Of a stretch of 5,396 nucleotides of DNA, positions 1-4,786 are shown piece after piece. Every line of letters starts with the position of its first letter. The stretch's first letter is position 1. The stretch is from an uncultured Eubacterium sp. (GTDB taxonomy: Bacteria > Bacillota_A > Clostridia > Lachnospirales > Lachnospiraceae). The notes beneath the pieces are model-generated. The model was given only the letters and a program-made list of their open reading frames with translations. It had not been told where the DNA came from and did no database searches. The DNA lies in the NCBI GenBank assembly GCA_910589045.1, contig CAJUSH010000073.1, positions 1-5,396 on the forward strand. The letters are read 5' to 3'. The position numbers and the translations under genes are program-made.

Positions 1-55
1 TATTGCTACCACAGGCACCTGAAGCCTGCGCGTCTGCCAATTCCGCCACTTCTGC
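1..55 (-). tRNA. tRNA-Leu(CAG), 5' part, truncated at the window edge
   Basis: Read on the minus strand from 55 down to 1, this is the 5' portion of a class II tRNA. The 5' acceptor strand is GCAGAAG (55-49), followed by a D-arm with the GGCAGAC segment typical of leucine tRNAs. The anticodon stem GCAGG-type helix is CAGGC/GCCTG, and the seven-base loop TTCAGGT carries anticodon CAG at 21-19. The start of a long variable arm follows (TGGTAGCAATA). CAG reads CUG, which by eye is the dominant leucine codon in the protein genes of this window. The T-arm and 3' acceptor lie beyond position 1, so acceptor pairing cannot be checked. A consensus promoter precedes it on the same strand. I am confident in the type and anticodon. 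Confidence 0.93.
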
Positions 56-75
56 ATGTCGAACTGACAAAAGCT

Positions 76-104
76 ATTTTAACTTTTTTTACAGCATTTG
101 TCAA
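76..104 (-). promoter_or_regulatory. SigA-type promoter of the minus-strand tRNA-Leu(CAG)
   Basis: On the minus strand the -35 box is TTGACA (104-99, perfect), the spacer is 17 nt (98-82), and the -10 box is TAAAAT (81-76, five of six). Transcription would begin near 69-70, about 14 nt before the mature tRNA 5' end at 55. This fits a short 5' leader removed by RNase P. The DNA upstream of the -35 box is A-tract rich, resembling an UP element. The start site is predicted, not observed. Confidence 0.85.
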
Positions 105-137
105 TAATAAATTGAAAAATTTTTTTTATTTTTTTTC
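105..137. promoter_or_regulatory. Shared A/T tract between two divergent tRNA promoters
   Basis: These 33 bases lie between the two outward-facing -35 boxes and contain only one G and one C. Runs of A on one strand and T on the other abut both -35 boxes, which is where an UP element contacted by the RNA polymerase alpha subunit would sit. The UP-element role is inferred from position and composition. Confidence 0.45.
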
Positions 138-166
138 TTGACATTTTTCGCTGGATTTGATATTAT
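138..166 (+). promoter_or_regulatory. SigA-type promoter of the plus-strand tRNA-Leu(AAG)
   Basis: The -35 box is TTGACA (138-143, perfect), the spacer is 17 nt (144-160), and the -10 box is TATTAT (161-166, five of six). Predicted initiation near 173 leaves a leader of about 14 nt before the tRNA at 187, mirroring the divergent partner. A stretch of T-tracts lies directly upstream of the -35 box. The near-consensus boxes suggest a strong, largely constitutive promoter, as expected for a tRNA. Confidence 0.88.
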
Positions 167-186
167 AACAAAGTCGTCAGACAAAT

Positions 187-270
187 GCGGAAGTGTCGGA
201 ACTGGCAGACGAGCAAGACTAAGGATCTTGTGGTGGTTACATCGTGTGGGTTCAAGTCCCATCTTCCGCA
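187..270 (+). tRNA. tRNA-Leu with anticodon AAG (A34, presumed inosine)
   Basis: This is a complete 84-nt class II tRNA. The acceptor stem GCGGAAG (187-193) pairs fully with CTTCCGC (263-269), and the discriminator is A270, the leucine identity base. CCA is not encoded, since TGAGC follows. The anticodon stem CAAGA/TCTTG (214-218 with 226-230) holds the loop CTAAGGA, with anticodon AAG at 221-223. A long variable arm (231-245) can form a 4-bp stem GGTG/CATC with one G-U pair. The T stem 246-250 pairs with 258-262 around the loop TTCAAGT. A34 tRNAs are normally deaminated to inosine by TadA, which would let this tRNA read CUU, CUC and CUA. That modification is inferred. Such a tRNA is uncommon in bacteria, where A34 is mostly limited to tRNA-Arg(ACG). 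Confidence 0.95.
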
Positions 271-273
271 TGA

Positions 274-300
274 GCAGCCCGCGCAGCGGGTGGTTGTTTT
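274..300 (+). terminator. GC-rich hairpin in the tRNA 3' trailer, possible first terminator
   Basis: CCCGC (278-282) pairs with GCGGG (286-290) around a GCA loop, extended by a G-U pair, and is followed by TGGTTGTTTT. The U-run is interrupted, so alone it would be a weak terminator. It begins only seven bases after the tRNA and may instead guide 3'-end maturation or act in tandem with the stronger terminator downstream. Confidence 0.4.
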
Positions 301-305
301 ATAGA

Positions 306-336
306 AATAGGAAGTCGTTGAGACTTCCTATTTTTT
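306..336 (+). terminator. Intrinsic terminator of the tRNA-Leu(AAG) unit
   Basis: AATAGGAAGTC (306-316) pairs perfectly with GACTTCCTATT (322-332) around the five-base loop GTTGA. A run of six T (331-336) follows, overlapping the foot of the stem. This is a standard rho-independent terminator and closes the tRNA transcript well before the reductase gene. Confidence 0.85.
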
Positions 337-375
337 ATCATCCGGGAAATTTTTTAGATATCCCGGGTGATAAAA
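333..375. repeat. Long imperfect inverted repeat (15-bp arms, 13-nt spacer)
   Basis: The left arm TTTTATCATCCGGGA (333-347) is the reverse complement of the right arm TCCCGGGTGATAAAA (361-375) except at one position, which would be a G-U pair in RNA. The 13-nt spacer is A/T rich. No T-run follows either arm on either strand, so it does not look like a simple terminator. It shares its first T residues with the U-run of the preceding terminator. It could be a dispersed palindromic element, a regulator-binding dyad or an mRNA-processing hairpin; the sequence alone does not decide. Confidence 0.75.
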
Positions 376-383
376 GGTAAAAT
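355..383 (+). promoter_or_regulatory. Weak candidate promoter for the reductase gene (upstream option)
   Basis: TAGATA (355-360, four of six to TTGACA), a 17-nt spacer and TAAAAT (378-383, five of six to TATAAT) fit a SigA promoter. The right arm of the inverted repeat (361-375) lies entirely in the spacer. A transcript would start near 390, inside the following hairpin. A second -10-like box at 418-423 is an alternative, so this call is tentative. Confidence 0.35.
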
Positions 384-384
384 G

Positions 385-409
385 CGCGCCCGCACGAAAG
401 GCGGGTGCG
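385..409 (+). promoter_or_regulatory. GC-rich 9-bp hairpin in the leader of the reductase gene
   Basis: CGCGCCCGC (385-393) pairs with GCGGGTGCG (401-409) around the loop ACGAAAG, with one G-U pair. It contrasts sharply with the A/T-rich surroundings. If transcription starts upstream it would sit at or near the mRNA 5' end. If the TATAAT at 418 is used, it occupies the -35 region as a DNA dyad. No U-run follows, so it is not a terminator. Confidence 0.5.
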
Positions 410-417
410 AACGGTTG

Positions 418-423
418 TATAAT
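418..423 (+). promoter_or_regulatory. Perfect TATAAT -10 box without a recognisable -35
   Basis: TATAAT lies 21 bases before the reductase start codon. No TTGACA-like hexamer occurs 16-18 nt upstream; that place is taken by the GC hairpin. Initiation here, near 430, would leave a leader of about 15 nt that just includes the ribosome-binding site. Activator-dependent use is possible but unproven. Confidence 0.35.
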
Positions 424-444
424 TATAGAAAGAAAGGAACGTCT

Positions 445-1626
445 ATGCGCTATCGCACAAACCAGAAAAACGGAGATGAGCTGTCCATTTTGGGCTACGG
501 CTGTCTGCGCTACACAAGAAAAGGAACGTCCATCGACCAGGAAAAGGCAGAGCGCGAGATGGCGTTGGCAGTGGAGCGGGGGGTCAATTATTTTGACACC
601 GCATACGCCTACACGGGCAGTGAGGTCTGTCTGGGAAGGTTTCTGGCAAAGTACGGCTATCGGGATCGGGTAAAGATCGCTACGAAGCTGCCGCACTACT
701 ATATTAAGAAGATCGAGGATATGGAGCGCTACTTTGCGGAGGAGCTGGAGCGGCTTCAGACGGATTACATCGACTATTATCTGATGCATATGCTCAATGA
801 TCCGGCGACGTGGCAGCGCCTGAGAAATCTGGGCATTCAGGAATGGATTGCCGGAAAAAAAGCGAAGGGAGCCATCCAAAATATTGGCTTCTCCTTCCAC
901 GGGGGCACGGCGAAGTTCAAGGAGCTGATCGATGCCTATGACTGGGATTTTTGCCAGATTCAGTACAACTATATGGATGAATATACTCAGGCAGGTGTGG
1001 AAGGACTGAATTATGCACATGCAAAAGGCATTCCGGTTATCATCATGGAGCCGCTGCGGGGCGGCAGGCTGGTAAACCAGCTCCCGGAGACTGCGAAAAA
1101 GGAATTCGCGGGTGCGGATAAGAAGCGGAGTGCGGCAGAGTGGGGGCTGCGCTGGATCTGGAACCATGAGCAGGTCAATGTGATTCTCTCCGGCATGAAC
1201 GATGTGGCCCAGGTGGAGGAAAACTGCCGCATCGCGTCCGAGGCGCAGGCAAACGAGCTGACGCCGGAGGAGCTGAAGGTTTTTGAGCGGGTAAAAACAG
1301 CTATCAATAAGAGCGTGAAGGTGGGCTGCACGGGCTGCGGTTACTGCATGCCCTGTCCCCAGGGGGTGGATATCCCCACATGCTTCCAGGCGTACAACCG
1401 CAGCTATACCGACAGCTGGTTCGGGGGCATGTCCGCTTATTTTATGTGTACGACGCTGCGGCAGGATAAAACGATCGCATCAAAATGCGTAGGCTGCGGC
1501 AAATGTGAGAAGCACTGCCCGCAGCAGATCCCGATCCGGGAGCAGCTGAAAAACGTGAAGCGGCGCATGGAAAATCCGGCGTATAAGGTTGCGAAGGCAG
1601 TGGCGGACAAAATATACAGGTATTAA
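445..1626 (+). CDS. Aldo/keto reductase with C-terminal 4Fe-4S ferredoxin-type domain
   Basis: This gene encodes a cytosolic 393-residue protein with an N-terminal aldo/keto reductase TIM barrel (about residues 1-280). The classical catalytic tetrad is visible: D51 and Y56 in FDTAYAY, K81 in IATKLP, and H115 in YLMHML. Other family segments are GFSFHG (148-153), QYNYMD (173-178), MEPLRGG (201-207) and NVILSGMN (245-252). The C-terminus carries two cysteine clusters, C295-C298-C301-C304 followed by P, and C348-C351-C354-C358 followed by P, expected to bind one or two [4Fe-4S] clusters. Clostridia commonly have this COG1453-like architecture. The substrate is unknown, and electrons may pass between NAD(P)H or ferredoxin and a carbonyl. 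ATG 445 is chosen because AGAAAGGA (431-438) precedes it by 6 nt and family homology starts there. An in-frame GTG at 367 lies inside the inverted repeat and would add an unrelated basic stretch. Confidence 0.93.
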   Translation: MRYRTNQKNGDELSILGYGCLRYTRKGTSIDQEKAEREMALAVERGVNYFDTAYAYTGSEVCLGRFLAKYGYRDRVKIATKLPHYYIKKIEDMERYFAEELERLQTDYIDYYLMHMLNDPATWQRLRNLGIQEWIAGKKAKGAIQNIGFSFHGGTAKFKELIDAYDWDFCQIQYNYMDEYTQAGVEGLNYAHAKGIPVIIMEPLRGGRLVNQLPETAKKEFAGADKKRSAAEWGLRWIWNHEQVNVILSGMNDVAQVEENCRIASEAQANELTPEELKVFERVKTAINKSVKVGCTGCGYCMPCPQGVDIPTCFQAYNRSYTDSWFGGMSAYFMCTTLRQDKTIASKCVGCGKCEKHCPQQIPIREQLKNVKRRMENPAYKVAKAVADKIYRY

Positions 1627-1648
1627 ACGAAGGGCTATGCATCTGCGC

Positions 1649-1693
1649 GCGGCGAACCGGCAAAACGGGGCGTTTCGCCGCAGGTGTATTTTT
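1649..1693 (+). terminator. Candidate terminator after the reductase gene
   Basis: GCGGCGAA (1649-1656) pairs perfectly with TTCGCCGC (1674-1681) around a 17-nt loop, 22 bases after the stop codon. A run of five T (1689-1693) follows, but seven bases below the stem. The large loop and displaced T-run make it imperfect. Its place just after the gene supports a role in termination or 3'-end protection. Confidence 0.5.
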
Positions 1694-1717
1694 GTTGTGT
1701 GGTGCCCTCGGTTAATC

Positions 1718-1748
1718 AAAAGTGCTGCAAATGCAACTTTTTTTGCAG
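1718..1748 (+). terminator. A/T-rich hairpin with T-run, second candidate terminator or attenuator
   Basis: AAAAGTGC (1718-1725) can pair with GC-A-ACTTTT (1733-1741, one bulged A) and is followed by a T-run ending at 1744. An alternative, mutually exclusive helix pairs CTGCAAA (1725-1731) with TTTGCAG (1742-1748) and sequesters the T-run. The stems are weak, so the switch-like behaviour is only a possibility. It may act as a back-up terminator between the reductase and the dgt operon. Confidence 0.35.
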
Positions 1749-1762
1749 ACGAAAAAGGAAAT

Positions 1763-1791
1763 TTGTCAAAAGCGCGGAATATAAATAATAA
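1763..1791 (+). promoter_or_regulatory. Weak candidate promoter for the dgt-dnaG cluster
   Basis: TTGTCA (1763-1768, five of six) is followed by a 17-nt spacer and TAATAA (1786-1791, three of six). Overlapping A/T hexamers give alternative -10 boxes, including AATAAT (1784-1789) at 15-nt spacing. A promoter somewhere in this A/T-rich stretch is expected if the upstream hairpins terminate. The exact boxes are uncertain. Confidence 0.3.
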
Positions 1792-1869
1792 GAAATATGG
1801 TTTTACAGCAGAAATAGATCTTGAATTTGCATCATTAGGTGACTGCCACAAAAGAAAGGAACATCCAAT

Positions 1870-2877
1870 ATGACAATTCGCGAGGAATTGGAACGGCGCC
1901 AGCACACGATGCTCAGTCCCTTTGCCTGTCTGGATGAGAACACGCGCGGCAGGGAGCGGGATGAGCCGCAGTGTGATATCCGCCCGGTGTATCAGAGGGA
2001 TCGCGACCGTATTTTGCACAGCAAAGCATTCCGGCGGCTGAAAAACAAGACGCAGGTGTTTTTGACGCCCAAGGGGGACCACTACCGCACGCGCCTTTCT
2101 CATACGCTGGAGGTATCCCAGAACGCACGCACCATTGCGAAGGCGCTGCGGCTCAACGAGGATCTCGTGGAGGCCATTGCACTGGGGCATGACCTTGGGC
2201 ATACGCCCTTCGGACATGCGGGGGAGGCCGTTTTAGACGATTTGTGCGAGGGCGGCTTTGCACACAATGAGCAGAGCGTGCGCGTCGTACAGCGTCTGGA
2301 AAAGGACGGCGAGGGGCTGAATTTGACCTGGGAGGTGCGGGACGGTATCCGCAACCACCAGACGAGTCTGATGCCGCACACGCTGGAGGGGCGTATCGTG
2401 CGCTTTTCCGACAAGATTGCCTACATCAACCACGATATTGATGATGCGATTCGCGCGCGGATTTTGTCGGAGGATGATATTCCCATAGCGTATCGTGAGA
2501 TTCTGGGGAATTCTACGAGACAGCGGCTGGATACGCTCGTACATAATATGATCATCAACAGCATGGATAAAAACGATATCTGCATGTCTCCCGAGGTGGA
2601 GGGGGCCATGCGGGGACTGCGGCAGTTCATGTTCGAAAATCTTTATCACGGGTCGATCGCGAAGGTCGAGGAGGAGAAAGCGATGGAGCTTTTGCGCAAG
2701 CTGTTTCACTTTTATATGGAGCGGCCGGAAAAGATGCCGGAGGAGTTTACGGCGATGATCGACAAAACGGAACCGCAGGATCGCGTCGTCTGTGATTATA
2801 TTGCAGGCATGACCGATCAGTATGCAATTGCAAAATTCAACGAGTACTTTGTACCATTGGCATGGCAGGTGAATTAA
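1870..2877 (+). CDS. dgt: HD-domain deoxynucleoside triphosphate triphosphohydrolase (dGTPase-like)
   Basis: This gene encodes a cytosolic 335-residue enzyme of the dGTPase family, which hydrolyses dNTPs to deoxynucleoside plus triphosphate and so limits dNTP pools. The HD-type metal ligands are in place: H78 in RLSHTLEV, H107-D108 in LGHDLGHTPFGH, and D181 in VRFSDKIAYINHD. H111 and H116 belong to the conserved HDLGHTPFGH signature. N-terminal family features include the FRRLKNKTQVF segment (about residues 54-64). The length fits the shorter dGTPase-like class found in Gram-positive bacteria and not the roughly 500-residue E. coli Dgt. ATG 1870 is preceded by AAAGAAAGGA (1851-1860). The stop codon is one base before dnaG, pointing to co-translation with primase. 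True substrate preference among dNTPs, and any allosteric activation by a dNTP, cannot be read from the sequence. Confidence 0.93.
   Translation: MTIREELERRQHTMLSPFACLDENTRGRERDEPQCDIRPVYQRDRDRILHSKAFRRLKNKTQVFLTPKGDHYRTRLSHTLEVSQNARTIAKALRLNEDLVEAIALGHDLGHTPFGHAGEAVLDDLCEGGFAHNEQSVRVVQRLEKDGEGLNLTWEVRDGIRNHQTSLMPHTLEGRIVRFSDKIAYINHDIDDAIRARILSEDDIPIAYREILGNSTRQRLDTLVHNMIINSMDKNDICMSPEVEGAMRGLRQFMFENLYHGSIAKVEEEKAMELLRKLFHFYMERPEKMPEEFTAMIDKTEPQDRVVCDYIAGMTDQYAIAKFNEYFVPLAWQVN
2867..2872 (+). promoter_or_regulatory. dnaG ribosome-binding site inside the dgt 3' end
   Basis: AGGTGA lies six bases before the dnaG ATG at 2879 and is embedded in the last codons of dgt, whose stop codon ends at 2877. 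The arrangement favours translational coupling: ribosomes finishing dgt can re-initiate on dnaG. This supports the dnaG start chosen. Confidence 0.6.
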
Positions 2878-2878
2878 A

Positions 2879-4660
2879 ATGCCCTTTTATTCGGATGAAA
2901 TCGTGGAGGAGGTGCGTTCCCGCAGCGATATCGTGGATGTCATCTCCCAGTATGTAAAGCTGCGCAGACGCGGCAGCAATTATGTAGGGCTTTGTCCGTT
3001 CCACAATGAAAAAACCGGCTCCTTTTCCGTGTCTGCGGCCAAGCAGATGTATTATTGTTTTGGCTGCGGCGCCGGGGGAGACGTGTTTGCGTTTCTCATG
3101 AATTATGAGAACGAGACCTTTACGGAGGCGCTGCAGGAGCTGGCGGACCGCGGAGGTGTTACACTCCCGGAGCGTGAGATGACGCAGGAAGAGCGCACCC
3201 GCGCAGACAGACGAAGCAGGCTTTTGGAGGTTCAGAAGGAGGCCGCGACCTATTACTACGCATTGCTGCGGGGGGAGCGGGGCAGGCACGCCCGCGAATA
3301 TTTCCGGGAGCGTGGACTTTCCGACGAGACGATGCGCCGGTTCGGGCTTGGCTATTCGGACAAGTACAGCGATGACCTCTGCCGCTATTTAAAGAGCAGG
3401 GGGTATGAGGATTCGCTCCTGAAGGACTCGGGGCTTGTGACCTTTGACGAGAAGCGGGGCGGGCATGATAAGTTCTGGAACCGGGCGATGTTTCCGATTA
3501 TGGATGTGCGCGGGAAGGTGATCGGCTTTGGCGGGCGCGTGATGGGCGAGGGCGAGCCCAAATATCTCAATTCGCCGGAAACGCCCGTTTTTGACAAATC
3601 GCGGAATCTTTACGCATTAAATATTGCCCGCACGACAAAGCGGCGGGGCATGCTTTTGTGCGAGGGCTACATGGATGTGATCGCTCTGCACCAGGCGGGG
3701 TTTGACAATGCGGTGGCATCGCTTGGAACCGCATTTACAACGGGACATGCCTCGCTTTTGAAGCGTTATGCAAAGGAGGTTTATCTGACCTTTGACAGCG
3801 ACGGCGCGGGTGTCAGGGCGGCGCTGCGGGCGATCCCGATCTTAAAAGAGGTGGGGCTGACCGCAAAGGTGATTCACATGGAGCCGTACAAGGACCCGGA
3901 TGAGTTTATCAGGGCGCTGGGCGCGGAGGAATTTGAGAAGCGCATCGAGGCGGCGGAGAACAGCTTTTTCTTTGAGCTGCGGGTGCTGGAGCAGAATTAT
4001 GATATGCACGACCCGGAGAGCAAGACGGCCTTCCACAACGAGGTGGCCAGACGGCTGCTGGGATTTTCCGGGGAGCTGGAGCGGGAAAATTATATCACTG
4101 CTACGGCGGAGCGCTACCACATCGGCTATGAGCAGCTGCGCAGGCTCGTGAACACCCTGGGTGCGCAGGGAATCAGGCTGCAGACGGCGGGGGAAGAGCC
4201 GGCACGCTTAAAGTCCGGCATGAACCACAAAAGGAAGCAGGAGGACGGCAACCAGAAGGCGCAGAAGCTGCTTTTGACCTGGCTTGCGGAGGAGCCGGGG
4301 CTTTTTGGACAGATTCGTACGCAGGTTGCGCCGGAGGACTTTACGGATACGCTTTACCGGAAGGTGGCGGAGCTTTTGTACGAACAGTACGGGAAGGGTG
4401 CGGGCAACCCGGCGGCGATTGTCAGTATGTTTTATGACGATGAGGAGCAGCAGCGGCGTGTGGCGGAGCTGTTTCACGCTACGCTTCCGAAGCTGGACTC
4501 GAAAAAGGAGCAGGAGAAAGCCCTGCAGGACGTGATCGCCCGTGTGAAGCGGGACAGTCTGGAGGCGAAGCGGACGCAGGTGGACGTGACAAACCTGGAA
4601 GATATGCAGCGCTTTATCGATGCGGCCCGGGGAAGGCAGCCGGTCCGCGGGGATTTGTAA
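2879..4660 (+). CDS. dnaG: DNA primase DnaG
   Basis: This gene encodes a 593-residue primase that makes RNA primers for chromosome replication and acts with the replicative helicase at the fork. The N-terminal zinc-binding domain has the CHC2 ligands C39, H42, C60 and C63 (CPFHNEK ... YYCFGCG). The RNA polymerase core follows, with IGFGGR (215-220) and the conserved PKYLNSPETPVF and RNLYALN segments. The TOPRIM metal-binding residues are E262 in CEGYMD, and D306 and D308 in FDSDGAG, close to the E. coli numbering. A charged linker near 445-455 leads to the C-terminal helicase-binding domain (about 455-593). The length is typical for Bacillota. One oddity is G47 in the loop EKTGSFSV, where many primases have proline (EKTPSF). 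The gene sits between dgt and rpoD, the usual macromolecular-synthesis setting. Family assignment is secure. Confidence 0.98.
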   Translation: MPFYSDEIVEEVRSRSDIVDVISQYVKLRRRGSNYVGLCPFHNEKTGSFSVSAAKQMYYCFGCGAGGDVFAFLMNYENETFTEALQELADRGGVTLPEREMTQEERTRADRRSRLLEVQKEAATYYYALLRGERGRHAREYFRERGLSDETMRRFGLGYSDKYSDDLCRYLKSRGYEDSLLKDSGLVTFDEKRGGHDKFWNRAMFPIMDVRGKVIGFGGRVMGEGEPKYLNSPETPVFDKSRNLYALNIARTTKRRGMLLCEGYMDVIALHQAGFDNAVASLGTAFTTGHASLLKRYAKEVYLTFDSDGAGVRAALRAIPILKEVGLTAKVIHMEPYKDPDEFIRALGAEEFEKRIEAAENSFFFELRVLEQNYDMHDPESKTAFHNEVARRLLGFSGELERENYITATAERYHIGYEQLRRLVNTLGAQGIRLQTAGEEPARLKSGMNHKRKQEDGNQKAQKLLLTWLAEEPGLFGQIRTQVAPEDFTDTLYRKVAELLYEQYGKGAGNPAAIVSMFYDDEEQQRRVAELFHATLPKLDSKKEQEKALQDVIARVKRDSLEAKRTQVDVTNLEDMQRFIDAARGRQPVRGDL

Positions 4661-4698
4661 AAATACGGCCGTTCCTGTAAGCAGCATGCCTGTATTTT
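4660..4698 (+). terminator. Weak hairpin between dnaG and rpoD, possible partial terminator
   Basis: AAAATACGGC (4660-4669) pairs with GCC-T-GTATTTT (4688-4698, one bulged T), starting at the dnaG stop codon. The terminal T-run is part of the stem, so termination would be inefficient. In related operons a processing site or partial terminator here sets low primase and high sigma-factor output. That role is inferred by analogy. Confidence 0.3.
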
Positions 4699-4770
4699 AC
4701 GCAAATTTCGCCGGCTGTGAAGGAGCACACATAATTTCCCCAAAAAGGGACAAGATATATATTAACCATG

Positions 4771-4775
4771 AGAGG
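4771..4775 (+). promoter_or_regulatory. rpoD ribosome-binding site
   Basis: AGAGG lies 11 bases before ATG 4787, slightly far but usable. The ATGs at 4768 and 4776 are in other frames, and the first meets a stop after five codons. The start at 4787 is therefore the sensible one for the sigma factor. Confidence 0.55.
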
Positions 4776-4786
4776 ATGGACATAAA

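Noticed and set aside
105..137. A/T-rich block as a replication origin or mobile-element scar
   Set aside because: There are no DnaA boxes, direct repeats or target-site duplications. Its position between two -35 boxes is enough to explain it as promoter DNA.
367..444. In-frame GTG start 26 codons upstream of the reductase ATG
   Set aside because: The GTG lies in the right arm of the palindrome without a ribosome-binding site. The extension would be translated from the GC hairpin, and family similarity begins at ATG 445, which has a good ribosome-binding site.
271..444. Riboswitch or T-box leader ahead of the reductase
   Set aside because: I find no T-box core, specifier loop or known riboswitch consensus. 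The tRNA terminator, palindrome and small hairpin account for the structure seen.
328..1167. Long open frame on the minus strand opposite the reductase gene (279 codons)
   Set aside because: It lies antisense to a gene with clear catalytic motifs and has no recognisable domain or plausible composition. Its end merely reads the palindrome at 333-375. It is a by-product of GC-rich third positions.
1589..1873. Plus-strand 94-codon frame spanning the reductase end and the intergenic region
   Set aside because: It starts inside the reductase in another frame, has no ribosome-binding site, shows no family similarity, and crosses the terminator-like hairpins and the dgt start.
1480..2217. Minus-strand 245-codon frame over the reductase-dgt junction
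   Set aside because: It overlaps two well-supported genes and contains the non-coding A/T-rich spacer. Its basic, cysteine-scattered translation resembles no known family.
4208..4687. Minus-strand 159-codon frame opposite the dnaG 3' end
   Set aside because: It is antisense to the helicase-binding domain of DnaG. The translation is a low-complexity Leu/Arg-rich shadow with no motif.
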